The translations under genes and the position numbers were made by a program. The notes below the pieces were generated by a model. The model was not told where the DNA came from and did not search any database. It saw nothing but the letters and a program-made list of their open reading frames with translations. DNA of 64,000 nucleotides from Streptomyces sp. NRRL F-2580 (GTDB lineage: Bacteria > Actinomycetota > Actinomycetes > Streptomycetales > Streptomycetaceae). Location: positions 62,001-126,000 of the forward strand of contig NZ_JOIR01000015.1 of NCBI RefSeq assembly GCF_000720115.1, read 5' to 3'. Shown piece by piece: positions 20,191-28,880 of the stretch (positions are counted from its first letter, which is position 1; each line of letters begins with the position of its first letter).

Positions 20191-21048
20191 TCACGCCGTC
20201 GTGCGGGGTGTGGGAAGGGTGAGGCGGGTGACGGGGTCCGCGGCCGGGAGGGCGATGGGCCGGGCACCGTCGTGGTCGTGCGTGACGTCCGCGAGCGGGC
20301 GGGTGTGTTCGGCCGCGCGGGCCATCCACGGCCAGATCCGGAACGGGGTGTCGGGAGTCGCCGGCGCCCGCTCGGTGCCGCTGATCCACGTCGTGAGGGT
20401 GAACCGGTGGTCGGCGAAGTGCCCGCTGGGGCAGGTGGACGGGACCACCTCGTGGAAGGCGCTGGCCGGGAAGAACACGATGGTGTCGTGCTCGGGTTCG
20501 ATCGTGCGGTAGGTCTCCGCCGGCTGTGGGCCGCCCTGGTGGAACTGGGTGTCGTACAGCCGGAGTTGACCGCCGTCGAAGCCGCGGGGCCTGCGGTGGA
20601 GGTAGTACACCGCCGACACGGCCGTGCTGACGTCGCGGACCCGTGAGGCGTCGGTGTGCATGCCGTAGTGGCCCCCTTCGCCATGTGCCGTCAGGACCGT
20701 CAGGCTCTGCGTCAGCGCGGCCTGGTGACCGAGGACCTCCTGGACGAGCGGCAGGCAGTCGGCCAGGTGCCGGCTGAAGACGGAGCTGGTCATGGGGAGG
20801 ACGAGGGAGCTGCGACCTTTGTGGGAGACCTGGCCCGACAGGGGGTCCAGGACCGTCCCCGCGTTGAAGTCGGGCTGCCGGGAGATCGCGTACGCGAGCA
20901 GGCCGGCGGCGCGTTCCGCGCCCAGGAAGTTCTCGAAGCGGCAGACCGGGGCCGGTATGACGGGGATCGTGGACCAACGGTCGGAGGGAGGCAAGTCCCG
21001 GGTGCTGATTTCCGTCGGCGTGGCCGGTTCCTTCGCGTATCCACTCAT
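20191..21048 (-). CDS. 2-oxoglutarate/Fe(II)-dependent oxygenase
   Basis: A 285-residue protein with the prolyl-4-hydroxylase-type jelly-roll signature: HTD in GGHYGMHTDAS supplies the first His and the Asp, FFPASAFHEVVP the distal His, and the Arg in HRFTLTTW would bind 2-oxoglutarate. The middle region (residues 60-250) is the catalytic domain; the flanks are unassigned. It should hydroxylate an unknown substrate. It converges on cchA and sits at the edge of the coelichelin cluster, but the known pathway needs no such enzyme and I see no iron box before it, so I do not place it in the cluster. ATG at 21048 begins MSGYAKEPATPTEI. Confidence 0.85.
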   Translation of the reverse strand: MSGYAKEPATPTEISTRDLPPSDRWSTIPVIPAPVCRFENFLGAERAAGLLAYAISRQPDFNAGTVLDPLSGQVSHKGRSSLVLPMTSSVFSRHLADCLPLVQEVLGHQAALTQSLTVLTAHGEGGHYGMHTDASRVRDVSTAVSAVYYLHRRPRGFDGGQLRLYDTQFHQGGPQPAETYRTIEPEHDTIVFFPASAFHEVVPSTCPSGHFADHRFTLTTWISGTERAPATPDTPFRIWPWMARAAEHTRPLADVTHDHDGARPIALPAADPVTRLTLPTPRTTA

Positions 21049-21212
21049 GGCCCGGACCGTAAGCGGAGTGGCCGGTGCCGTCGAAGGAGCACATGGGGGC
21101 GCACAGGAGTACGCCTCCCCCGGTCCCCTGTGCCGGCGCGCCCGGCCCGCCCGACCGGAGAGCGGTGCGCGCAGCCGGGATCACGGGAAGGGGCGAGGTG
21201 AGCCGATGAGGT

Positions 21213-21278
21213 GAGCACGATGTCCTCTTCACCGAGCGGTACCCGCGGGCCCTCTTCGACTTCAACCTCGGGGTGACC
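21213..21278 (+). pseudogene. Remnant resembling a DUF4389 protein
   Basis: A 20-odd residue open stretch reads HDVLFTERYPRALFDFNLGV, which I recognise as the characteristic opening motif of DUF4389 membrane proteins (YPRxLFDFNxGV). An in-frame TGA lies just upstream, and downstream the frame loses all resemblance after GV. Only this scrap survives. The remainder of 21049-21618 holds a second remnant at its right end and otherwise nothing recognised. Confidence 0.45.
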
Positions 21279-21364
21279 GCCCGAGGAGCCCGCGTCCGGC
21301 GGGTGGTTGAGTACGTCGCATGGATTCCGCGCGAGTGTTCCCGGCAGGTGGCGAGCCCGGCCCG

Positions 21365-21588
21365 ACGGGTCGGCCGAGACCTTCCGGGACGAGGACGTGG
21401 CCTACGCGAACGCGATCTGGCAGGCGGGCGGTCAGGCCGAACTGCACGTGTGGCCCGGGGCCTTCCACGGCTTCGACGGCTTCGCCCCCCGAGCGGCCCT
21501 CAGCCGGGACGCCCGCCAGGCCCGTACCGCCTGGCTCCGGCGCCTCCTCGCCCGGCCCGGTGCCGATGGCGGGCCCACCGTCCGCTGA
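21365..21588 (+). pseudogene. C-terminal remnant of an alpha/beta-hydrolase (HSL/acetyl-hydrolase type)
   Basis: About 70 residues starting at GSAETFRDEDVAYANA and running to a TGA at 21588 match the C-terminal end of hormone-sensitive-lipase-type hydrolases: the segment carrying the catalytic Asp loop (FRDEDVAYA) and the catalytic His in FHGFD. The nucleophile-elbow and oxyanion portions are missing; upstream the frame is unrelated sequence. An ATG at 21307 is in frame, but a 93-residue protein without the nucleophile could not be a working esterase. I read it as a decayed gene, adjacent to the DUF4389 scrap. Confidence 0.6.
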
Positions 21589-21618
21589 GCACTCACGACG
21601 GCGGGCCCGGGCACGGGG

Positions 21619-24165
21619 TCACGGGGCCGCCGTGGCGGCCGGGATGTCGACGCGGGCGGCCCTGCGGGCCGGCCAGAGCGAGGCGGCCAGGGCTCCCGCC
21701 AGGGCGACGAGCACACCGAGGGCGAGGCGCCCCCAGGGCAGGACCAGCGTGTAGCCCGCGACGCTCTCCTGGAGGGTGCGACCGAGCGCCCAGCCGAGGA
21801 AGACGCCCAGGACCGTGCCGAGCGTCGCGCCGAGCCCGCCGAGGACCAGGGCCTCCAAGCGGATCATCCGGCTCACGCCGGCGCGGTCCACACCGAGGGC
21901 GCGCAAGGTGCCGATCTCCTTGCGGCGTTCCAGGACGGACATCGCGAGGGTGTTGGCGATGCCCAGAGCGGCGATCGCCAGGGCCATGCTCAGCAGGGCG
22001 TAGAAGACGTCGAGCTGGTCGCCGATGGACCCGCTGTCCTGGGCCCGGATGCCCTCTTGATCGAGGACGGCCAGGGCGGGGTTGTCCCCGAGCGCGTGGG
22101 TGACGCCGGCGAGCGCGGTCCGGCCGGGTCCGCCGTCCAGGGCGACGAGGATCCCGGCGGTGTGCGGGGTGCGGTCGTGGCGGGCGACGAGGGAGTCGGG
22201 TGCGGTGATGCTGGGCAGCAGGTTGCTCTGCTCGTCCGCCCGGTAGACGGCGCCGATGGTGACGCTGTCCGGCCGGCCGTCCTGCCGCTGCAGGGGCAGG
22301 GTCTGGCCGACGTGCCAGCCGGCCGCCCTGGCCTTGAAGTCGGCCACGGCGATCTGCCCCTGGGCGAGACGGTCGAGGGAACCCTCGACCACGTCGTACC
22401 GCAGCAGGCGGCCGATGGTGGCGGGGTCGACGCCGGTCAGCACGGAGGGGGTGCCGGCCAGCAGGTACTCGGTGGACTGGTCGAGCGGGCTGACCGCGGC
22501 GCCGGGCAGCTTCCGGAGTGCGGCGGCGGTCTCGGCCGTCATCCGCATGCCGCCCTCGGCGGGCTTCACCAGGTAGTCGGCGGTGAAGTCGTGGGTGGTC
22601 GCCCGGTCCAGGTAGCGGGCGGCGGAGGCGCCGAGGACGGACAGGCCCGAGGCGAGGGTGAGGGCGATGGCGAGCGCGGCGGCCGTGGCGCCCGTACGGC
22701 GCGGGTCGCGCACGGTGTTGCGGGCGGCGAGGTCGCCGTACACCGGGTGGAGGCGGGTCAGCAGCGGCCGGACCAGGGCGACGAACGGCCGGGCCAGCAG
22801 CGGGATGAGGACGATCGTCCCGGTGAGGGTGAGCGCGGCGCCGACGCCGATGACGATCCGCGCGTCACGGTCCGTGCCGAGCGCCCCGTACGCCGCGGCG
22901 GCGACGCCGGTGACCAGCAGCGCGGCGCCGAGGCCGGTGCGCAGGGAGCCGGTGCGCGCCGGGGCCGTCGGCTCGGCCGCACTGAGCGCGGCGACCGGCG
23001 GGATGGCCATGGCCCGGCGGATGGGCAGCCATGCGGCGACCATGGGCAGGGCGGTGCCGACCAGCAGGGACGCGATGACGGTGCCCGGGGTGAGGACCAG
23101 CGGGCCGGCCGGGGCGTCGGCCGGGGCGAAGAGGGCCTGGAGCAGGGCGGCGGTCCCGGTGCCGGCGGCGAGGCCGGCCGCGGAGGCGACCGCGCCGACG
23201 AGGAGGGACTCGGTCAGCAGGATGCGGCGCACCTGCTTGCGCGAGGCGCCGACGGCCCGCATCAGGGCCAGCTCCCGGGTGCGCCGGGCGACGAGCATGG
23301 TGAAGGTGTTGGAGATGAGGAAGGTGGCGACGAACAGGGCGACCGCGGCGAAACCCAGCAGGATCTGGCTCATGGTGTCGCTGTCGTTGGTGGCGAGGTC
23401 GGCCTGGATCCGGGCGAGCTGGGCGCCGGTCGCCGCGCCGGCGCCCTGGGGCAGCACCGATTCGATCCGGCCGAGGAGTTGCGGTACGTCGGCGCCGGGT
23501 GCGGCCGTGACGTCCACGTTCTGGTAGAGGCCGGGCCGCAGGAAGAGCCGCTGCGCGGTGGCGTCGTCGAACAGCGTCAGGCTGCCGCCGGCGGGCAGCG
23601 TGGTCCCGTCCGTACGGAAGATGCCCCTGAGGGTGTAGGAGGCGGCGCCCTGGTGCGTGCCGACGCGTACGGTGTCGCCCACGCGGAAGCCGCCCTTCGC
23701 GGCGGTGGTCTCATCGAGGGCGATCGTGTCGCCGCCGGTCGGGCCGGACCCCTGGGTGAAGCGGTAGGCGGGGTCGGTGCCGTCCGCCCCCGGGGCGAAG
23801 TTGCCCGCCTTGTGGGAGGGGCCGTGACCGAGCAGCCGGCCGTCCCGGTCGGCGACGGCGGCGAAACCGGTGACGCGGCCCGCGGCGAGGGCGACGCCCT
23901 GGACCTTGGCCAGGGCGTGCACGGTGCCGGTGTCGATGCCGGGCGGCCCGTCGTCCTGGCGCTTCGCGCCGTCGAAGTCCTGGGGGAAGACGCTGACGGC
24001 GATGCGCTCGTAGCCGTCGGTCGCCCGGGCGGAGGCGGCCCGGTGGAGGCTGTCGCCGTAGACGAGGCTGCCGGAGACGAAGGTGACGCCGAGCATGACC
24101 GCGAACACGGTCATCAGCAGGCGGGCCTTGTGCGCGAACACGTTGCGCAGGGCGGTACGGAACAT
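21619..24165 (-). CDS. MacB/FtsX-type ABC transporter permease
   Basis: An 848-residue membrane protein starting MFRTALRNVFAHKARLLMT, typical of the large two-halved FtsX/MacB permeases of actinobacteria. An N-terminal membrane span (residues 15-40) is followed by an extracytoplasmic MacB core domain, a block of three or four spans (about 265-430), a second extracytoplasmic domain, and a final FtsX block (about 715-840) containing the family phrase ALGIANTLAMSVLERRKEIGTLRALG. It is the last gene of a four-gene operon after its ATPase, suggesting export or sensing of an envelope-active compound such as an antimicrobial peptide. The substrate is unknown. Confidence 0.88.
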   Translation of the reverse strand: MFRTALRNVFAHKARLLMTVFAVMLGVTFVSGSLVYGDSLHRAASARATDGYERIAVSVFPQDFDGAKRQDDGPPGIDTGTVHALAKVQGVALAAGRVTGFAAVADRDGRLLGHGPSHKAGNFAPGADGTDPAYRFTQGSGPTGGDTIALDETTAAKGGFRVGDTVRVGTHQGAASYTLRGIFRTDGTTLPAGGSLTLFDDATAQRLFLRPGLYQNVDVTAAPGADVPQLLGRIESVLPQGAGAATGAQLARIQADLATNDSDTMSQILLGFAAVALFVATFLISNTFTMLVARRTRELALMRAVGASRKQVRRILLTESLLVGAVASAAGLAAGTGTAALLQALFAPADAPAGPLVLTPGTVIASLLVGTALPMVAAWLPIRRAMAIPPVAALSAAEPTAPARTGSLRTGLGAALLVTGVAAAAYGALGTDRDARIVIGVGAALTLTGTIVLIPLLARPFVALVRPLLTRLHPVYGDLAARNTVRDPRRTGATAAALAIALTLASGLSVLGASAARYLDRATTHDFTADYLVKPAEGGMRMTAETAAALRKLPGAAVSPLDQSTEYLLAGTPSVLTGVDPATIGRLLRYDVVEGSLDRLAQGQIAVADFKARAAGWHVGQTLPLQRQDGRPDSVTIGAVYRADEQSNLLPSITAPDSLVARHDRTPHTAGILVALDGGPGRTALAGVTHALGDNPALAVLDQEGIRAQDSGSIGDQLDVFYALLSMALAIAALGIANTLAMSVLERRKEIGTLRALGVDRAGVSRMIRLEALVLGGLGATLGTVLGVFLGWALGRTLQESVAGYTLVLPWGRLALGVLVALAGALAASLWPARRAARVDIPAATAAP

Positions 24166-24266
24166 GGGGATGCGGATCCTGGGGAGGCGGGCTCGTCCGG
24201 TGCGAGCGAGCGGGCGGGCAGGCGGGCGGGCGGCTGGTGCGGTGCGGTACCGGGGGGCGGGAGGGG

Positions 24267-25049
24267 TCAGCTGGTGCGCGAGCGGGTGTCGAACTCCTTC
24301 ATCCGGTCCAGCACCCGGTCCGGGGTGGGACGTCTCATCTCGTCGACCAGGCGACCGTCGGAGAGGAAGACCACGCGGTCGGCGTAGCCGGCGGCGACGG
24401 GGTCGTGGGTGACCATGACCACGGTCTGGCCCAGCTCGCGCACCGAGTCGCGCAGGAAGCCGAGGACTTCGGCCCCGGAGCGGGAGTCGAGATTGCCGGT
24501 GGGTTCGTCGCCGAAGACGATCGAGGGACGGGAGACCAGGGCGCGGGCCACCGCGACGCGCTGCTGCTGCCCCCCGGACAGCTGTCCGGGCCGGTGGTCG
24601 AGCCGCTGGGCCAGGCCGACCATGGAGACCACACGGTCCAGCCACTGCCGGTCGGGCCGGCGGCCGGCGATGGTCAGCGGCAGCGTGATGTTCTCCAGCG
24701 CGGTCAGCGTCGGCAGCAGGTTGAAGGCCTGGAAGACGAAGCCGATCCGGTCGCGGCGCAGCCGGGTGAGCTGCTGGTCGTCGAGGGTGCCCAGTTCGGT
24801 GGTGCCGATGCGGACGGAGCCCGAGCTGAAGGAGTCGAGCCCGGCGGCGCAGTGCAGCAGGGTGGACTTGCCGCAGCCGGAGGGGCCCATGATCGCGGTG
24901 AACTCGCCCTCCCCGAAGGCGATGCTGACCCGGTCCAGGGCGACGACGCGGGTGTCGCCGCTGCCGTAGACCTTCGACAGGTCGGTGGCGGCGGCCGCGG
25001 CCCCGGCCGGTGTGTGCGGCGGCTGCGGGGCAAAGGGGTCGGCGGTCAC
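24267..25049 (-). CDS. ABC transporter ATP-binding protein (LolD/MacB type)
   Basis: A 260-residue ATPase that should drive the adjacent MacB/FtsX permease. Walker A is GPSGCGKST near residue 58, signature LSGGQQQRVAVARAL near 160, Walker B IVFGDEPTGNLD and H-loop VVMVTHDP; the GNLDS sequence after Walker B is typical of the MacB/LolD subfamily. I chose GTG at 25049 because GAGGAG lies 6 bp ahead; an in-frame ATG 33 bp upstream lacks a site. The gap to the permease is 101 bp and contains GCGGGC-rich repeats; the gap to the upstream kinase gene is 138 bp. Confidence 0.9.
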   Translation of the reverse strand: MTADPFAPQPPHTPAGAAAAATDLSKVYGSGDTRVVALDRVSIAFGEGEFTAIMGPSGCGKSTLLHCAAGLDSFSSGSVRIGTTELGTLDDQQLTRLRRDRIGFVFQAFNLLPTLTALENITLPLTIAGRRPDRQWLDRVVSMVGLAQRLDHRPGQLSGGQQQRVAVARALVSRPSIVFGDEPTGNLDSRSGAEVLGFLRDSVRELGQTVVMVTHDPVAAGYADRVVFLSDGRLVDEMRRPTPDRVLDRMKEFDTRSRTS

Positions 25050-25187
25050 GGAGGACTCCTCTTCGGGTGCGGGAACGTGCACTTCGAAGGGTGTCCGGGG
25101 AACGTATCGGGGCCCGGACGGCCGTGTATCGGCCGCCGCTCCGCTCCGTATCGGTCGTGTGGGGACCGGCCGTCAGCAGGCAGGCCG

Positions 25188-26483
25188 TCAGGCGGGCAGG
25201 CGCAGGGTGGCGACCGCGCCGCCGTCCGGGGCGTTCTCGAAGCGCAGCTCGGCGCCGAGCAGCCGGGCCTGGCCCAGGGCGATGGTGAGGCCCAGGCCGT
25301 GGCCCGTGCCGCGCCCCGCGGCGCCCGTGTGGAAGCGGCGCGGGCCTTCGACGAGCAGGTCCCGGGGGAAGCCGGGGCCGTGGTCGCGGACGACGACCGC
25401 ACGACCCTGGACGGTGACCCGCACCGGGGTGTTTCCGTGCCGGTGGGCGTTGACGACGAGGTTGCCGACGATCCGTTCGAGGCGGCGCGGGTCGGTCTCC
25501 ACGGTCGCCCCTGCCGGCGCGGTCCCGGACCCGCGCGGGTCGGCGTCGGTGGCATCGGGGGGAGCGGTGACCACGATGTCCGTGTCGAGGCCGGTCCGCG
25601 CGACCGCCTCGGAGACGACCGCGCCGAGCGGGACACGGTCGCGGACCGGCCGTTCGGCGCCGGCGTCCAGCCGGGAGATCTCCAGGAGGTCCTCGACCAG
25701 GCCGCGCAGATCGCGCACCCGGGCCCGGAGCAGGTCCTCCGTCTCACCGCGGGGCAGCAGGTCGGCGGCGGCCAGCAGGCCGCCGACGGGGGTGCGGAGC
25801 TCGTGGGCCACGTCCGCGGTGAACTGGCGCTCGGTGCGCAGCCGTCGGCTGAGGCTGTCGGCCATGAGGTCGACGGTGGCGGCGATGTCGGCCACCTCGT
25901 CGCCGCCCTTGGTGGGCCCGGTCCGGGCGTCCAGGTCCCCGGCGGAGATCCGGCCCGCGGTCTCGGAGACCCGCCGCAGCCTACGGGCGAGCAGCCCGGC
26001 TCCGTAGACCGCCAGGGGCGCGGCCGCCGCGAGCGCGACCAGCGAGGCGAGTGCCATGCTCACGTCGAGCTGCCGCAGCTCGTGGAGCTCCGAGCTCATG
26101 TTGACCCGGACGGCGAGCACCGGACTGTCCGGGCCGGCGGTGCGTTGGGCGGCCCAGACGGTGGGCCCCACGTTGCCTTCGACGTGCCCGTCGTGAGCCA
26201 CGTGCCGGACGCCGTCGGCGGGGCGGCGCAGTGCGGCGGGCAGCTCCGCCGGATCGAGCTCGGCACCGTCGATCAGCGTTCCGGTGCGCCGGTAGGTGGC
26301 CATGGCGGAGTACACGGTGTTGAAGGCCCGGGCTTCGGCCCGGCCGCGGATGTCCTGCGCGGTCCACAGGTGTACGAGGACGCCCACCGCGGCCACGACG
26401 AGGAAGGCCGTGGCCGCGGCCAGCGCGGCGATCTTCCAGCGCAGGGACACGCGGGCCGGCCGCGGCCGGTGGAACGGTCGCAC
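25188..26483 (-). CDS. Two-component sensor histidine kinase
   Basis: A roughly 431-residue membrane kinase. Two spans (about residues 16-40 and 155-180) flank an extracytoplasmic sensor of some 110 residues; a HAMP domain follows, then the phosphoacceptor His in VAHELRTPVGGLL, and a HATPase domain with N-box IVGNLVVNAHRHG, DHGPGFP and GHGLGLTIA. I chose GTG at 26483, 5 bp after the response-regulator stop and preceded by GAGG; a GTG at 26450 (420 residues) is also possible. It should control the ABC transporter encoded just downstream, an arrangement typical of antimicrobial-sensing modules. Confidence 0.87.
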   Translation of the reverse strand: MRPFHRPRPARVSLRWKIAALAAATAFLVVAAVGVLVHLWTAQDIRGRAEARAFNTVYSAMATYRRTGTLIDGAELDPAELPAALRRPADGVRHVAHDGHVEGNVGPTVWAAQRTAGPDSPVLAVRVNMSSELHELRQLDVSMALASLVALAAAAPLAVYGAGLLARRLRRVSETAGRISAGDLDARTGPTKGGDEVADIAATVDLMADSLSRRLRTERQFTADVAHELRTPVGGLLAAADLLPRGETEDLLRARVRDLRGLVEDLLEISRLDAGAERPVRDRVPLGAVVSEAVARTGLDTDIVVTAPPDATDADPRGSGTAPAGATVETDPRRLERIVGNLVVNAHRHGNTPVRVTVQGRAVVVRDHGPGFPRDLLVEGPRRFHTGAAGRGTGHGLGLTIALGQARLLGAELRFENAPDGGAVATLRLPA

Positions 26484-26488
26484 CGGCC

Positions 26489-27280
26489 TCAGCGCCTGAG
26501 CTTGTAGCCGAAGCCGCGGACCGTCTCGATCCGGTCCCGGCCGAGTTTCCTGCGCAGCCGCTGCACGCACAGGTCCACGACGCGGCTGTCGCCGTCCCAG
26601 CCGTAGTCCCACACCTCCCGCAGCAGGGTGTGGCGTTCCAGCACGATGCCGGGGTGGGCGGCGAACACCAGCAGCAGCTTCAGTTCGGTCGGGGTCAGCG
26701 CCACCGGGCTTCCGGAGACGAAGACCTCCAGGCCACCGGTGTCGAGGGTCAGGTCTCCGAAGACCAGCGACTCCCCCTCGGCCGGGGACCGCCCGTCCGA
26801 GGGGGAGTCGCCGGCCGTCCGGCCGGGATCCGGGGCGGGCGGCGCGGGTGCGTAGGTCGCCCGCCGCAGCAGCGAACGGATGCGGGCCACGAGCACGTAG
26901 GTGTCGACGGGCTTGACCACGTAGTCGTCCGCGCCGGCCTCGAGACCGGCGACGACGTCGAGTCCGTCGCCGCGGGCGGACATCATCAGGACCGGCACCA
27001 GGCTGGTCTCGCGGACCCGGCGGCACAGGCCGATACCGTCCAGACCCGGCAGCATCACGTCCAGGATCAGCAGGTCGAAGCTCTCCTCACGGAAGAGCTC
27101 CAGCCCCGCCAGCCCGTCGGCAGCGGTCTCCATCCCGTAGCCGTAGCGCTCGAGGGCGACGGTGAAGGACCGGCGCATCAGGTCGTCGTCCTCCACCAGC
27201 AGCACGCGAACCGGGCGCGGAGAGGCCGGGGCCGGGGCCGGGGCCGGTGCGGGGGCCGGGGGCGGGGCGGACGAGGACAC
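26489..27280 (-). CDS. OmpR-family response regulator
   Basis: A DNA-binding regulator of about 263 residues, cognate to the kinase downstream. The receiver domain carries the acidic pair in VLLVEDDD, the phospho-acceptor Asp in LLILDVMLPGLDG and the conserved Lys in DDYVVKPVD; the C-terminal winged helix includes LTPTELKLLLVFAAHPG and VDLCVQRLRRKLG. A Pro-Ala repeat near the N-terminus precedes the receiver, and a variable Pro/Gly/Asp linker joins the domains. I prefer GTG at 27280 (AAGGAG upstream); a GTG at 27310 would add ten residues. It is first in the regulator-kinase-ATPase-permease operon. Confidence 0.88.
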   Translation of the reverse strand: MSSSAPPPAPAPAPAPAPASPRPVRVLLVEDDDLMRRSFTVALERYGYGMETAADGLAGLELFREESFDLLILDVMLPGLDGIGLCRRVRETSLVPVLMMSARGDGLDVVAGLEAGADDYVVKPVDTYVLVARIRSLLRRATYAPAPPAPDPGRTAGDSPSDGRSPAEGESLVFGDLTLDTGGLEVFVSGSPVALTPTELKLLLVFAAHPGIVLERHTLLREVWDYGWDGDSRVVDLCVQRLRRKLGRDRIETVRGFGYKLRR

Positions 27281-27455
27281 GCGCGGATGACTCCTTGTTC
27301 GGACGGTCACGGAACACGGGACCTGAAAGGAACGATATGGCAGACATCGGGCGTGGCCGCCCGCCCACGGCCCGGCGCACGCGTTCGATGGACGACCAAG
27401 CGCTCCCTGATACGTGCCCGATACAAACCGTGCCGCCCCGGGGTCGCCGCCTCGC

Positions 27456-28670
27456 TCAGCCCGCAGCGTCGAGCAGCAGCTTCGCGGCGACCGTCGCCCC
27501 GTCGGTACGGATCGTGGCGGCGACGGCGGCAGCCCGCGCGCGGGTCTGCGGCGTCAGGGCCGCCTCGAGCGCGAGCGACAGGGACCCGGTGGTCGGGGTG
27601 GGGCCGTCGTGCGCGGTCCCGATGCCCAGGTCGGCGACCCGGCCTCCCCAGTACGGCGCGTCTCCCCCCTGGGGCAGGACCACCTGGGGCGTACCGGCCC
27701 CGGTGGCGGTCGTCGTGGTGCCCGCGCTGCCGTGGTGCACGACGGCGGCCGCCCGGCGGAACAGTGCCTGCTGGTTGACCTCGCCGACGAGGAAGCAGTC
27801 GTCCTGGTCGTCGACGAGGTCCAGGCCGGCCCAGCCGCGGGAGAGGACCACGCGCCTGCCCTGCGCGCGGACCGCGTCGACGGCCACCCGTGCGAAGTCC
27901 TGCGGGGCGCCGACGGGCGTGCTGCCCAGGCCGACGTACACCGGTGCCGTGCCGGCGTCCAGGAACGCCTCCAGGCCGGCGGGGAGCGGGCGTTCGTCGG
28001 GCCGGATCCAGGCGCCGGTCTGCACCACGTCGGGGTCCGTCGGCTGCCGCGGGTCCAGGACCGGGTCGGTGGCCAGCCACGGCCGGTCCGTGAACGCGTA
28101 GTCGCGGACGCCGTCCACCGGCGGCAGCCCGAACGCCGCCCGCCGGCCGTTCAGCTCCTCGCCGAACATCTCGTCCGCGATCCGCGCGTCCAGCTCCCAC
28201 AGCGCCCGGTTGTCGCTCGCCTCCGGCGGCAACGGCCGGCCCCGCCGGGCGGGCGGCCGCCGGTGGGGCGACGGGAGGGCGACCGGCTGGTGGCTCGCGT
28301 GCACGTAGCGGATCCCCAACTTCTCCGCCACGGACCGCGCACCGGTCACCGCCGGCAGCGGGCCCGTCGCCACCAGCACGTCACAGCCCACGGCCGCAGC
28401 GGCGACCGTCTCGAACTGCGCGCCCATCAGCTCGGCCACGCGCTGCGCCAGCCCCACCGCCGAACCCGGCGTCACCGTGCTCACCACCGGACGCACCGGC
28501 TGCCCGGCGGGCACCGTCTCCACGCCGACCCCGGCCAGCCGCTGCACGAACTCCGCGTCCGGCGGCGCGCACACCCGCACCCCCGCGCCGAGCTCCCGCA
28601 ACGCCACCGCGAGACCCGCCATCGGCTCGACACTCCCGCGCGACCCGTACGTCGACAACAACACACGCAA
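27456..28670 (-). CDS. GT1-family glycosyltransferase (macrolide/vancomycin-type)
   Basis: A soluble NDP-sugar glycosyltransferase of about 404 residues. The N-terminus RVLLSTYGSRGSVEP is the acceptor-side glycine loop of the MGT/vancomycin glycosyltransferase group, and the donor-binding signature is present as VVHHGSAGTTTTATGAGTPQVVLPQGGDAPYWG (HHGSAGTT, then GTPQVVLPQGGDAPYW). I place the start at TTG 28670, giving the expected MRVLLSTYGSRG opening; an in-frame TTG 9 bp upstream and a GTG 6 bp downstream are alternatives. No aglycone pathway is adjacent; such orphan enzymes often glycosylate macrolides or flavonoids for self-protection. It diverges from the phosphodiesterase gene. Confidence 0.85.
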   Translation of the reverse strand: MRVLLSTYGSRGSVEPMAGLAVALRELGAGVRVCAPPDAEFVQRLAGVGVETVPAGQPVRPVVSTVTPGSAVGLAQRVAELMGAQFETVAAAAVGCDVLVATGPLPAVTGARSVAEKLGIRYVHASHQPVALPSPHRRPPARRGRPLPPEASDNRALWELDARIADEMFGEELNGRRAAFGLPPVDGVRDYAFTDRPWLATDPVLDPRQPTDPDVVQTGAWIRPDERPLPAGLEAFLDAGTAPVYVGLGSTPVGAPQDFARVAVDAVRAQGRRVVLSRGWAGLDLVDDQDDCFLVGEVNQQALFRRAAAVVHHGSAGTTTTATGAGTPQVVLPQGGDAPYWGGRVADLGIGTAHDGPTPTTGSLSLALEAALTPQTRARAAAVAATIRTDGATVAAKLLLDAAG

Positions 28671-28725
28671 TGTGAACAACCCCGACTTCCGCGATTCCGG
28701 CTTGGATCGGTGATTCTGCGGGACG

Positions 28726-28753
28726 ACAGGGGTCTTGCCGCAAGGCCCCCTGT
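28726..28753. other. Strong hairpin between divergent glycosyltransferase and thpR genes
   Basis: ACAGGGG-t-CTTG, loop CCG, CAAG-g-CCCC-c-TGT forms a nearly perfect stem of 14 positions with mismatched single bases. It lies 56 bp upstream of the glycosyltransferase start, so it could be a leader structure for that gene or an operator dyad. Confidence 0.4.
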
Positions 28754-28880
28754 GCGCTATATGTTGAGAGTGGCGAGGAGCGCGAGTTCCTTGCCTTTTG
28801 CTTTGGGGCGGGCGGCGCCGCACCGCGCGCAGGGGCCGTGAAGATGACTGGACCCGCCCGGACGCGATACGAAGTCCCCC

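Noticed and set aside
24190..24240. GCGGGC-rich repeats between permease and ATPase genes as an origin or attachment site
   Set aside because: Short, irregular and explained by local GC composition; no integrase or tRNA is nearby.
28757..28775. TATATG as a strong -10 promoter for thpR
   Set aside because: No suitably spaced -35 and more than 100 bp from the start; cannot be supported.
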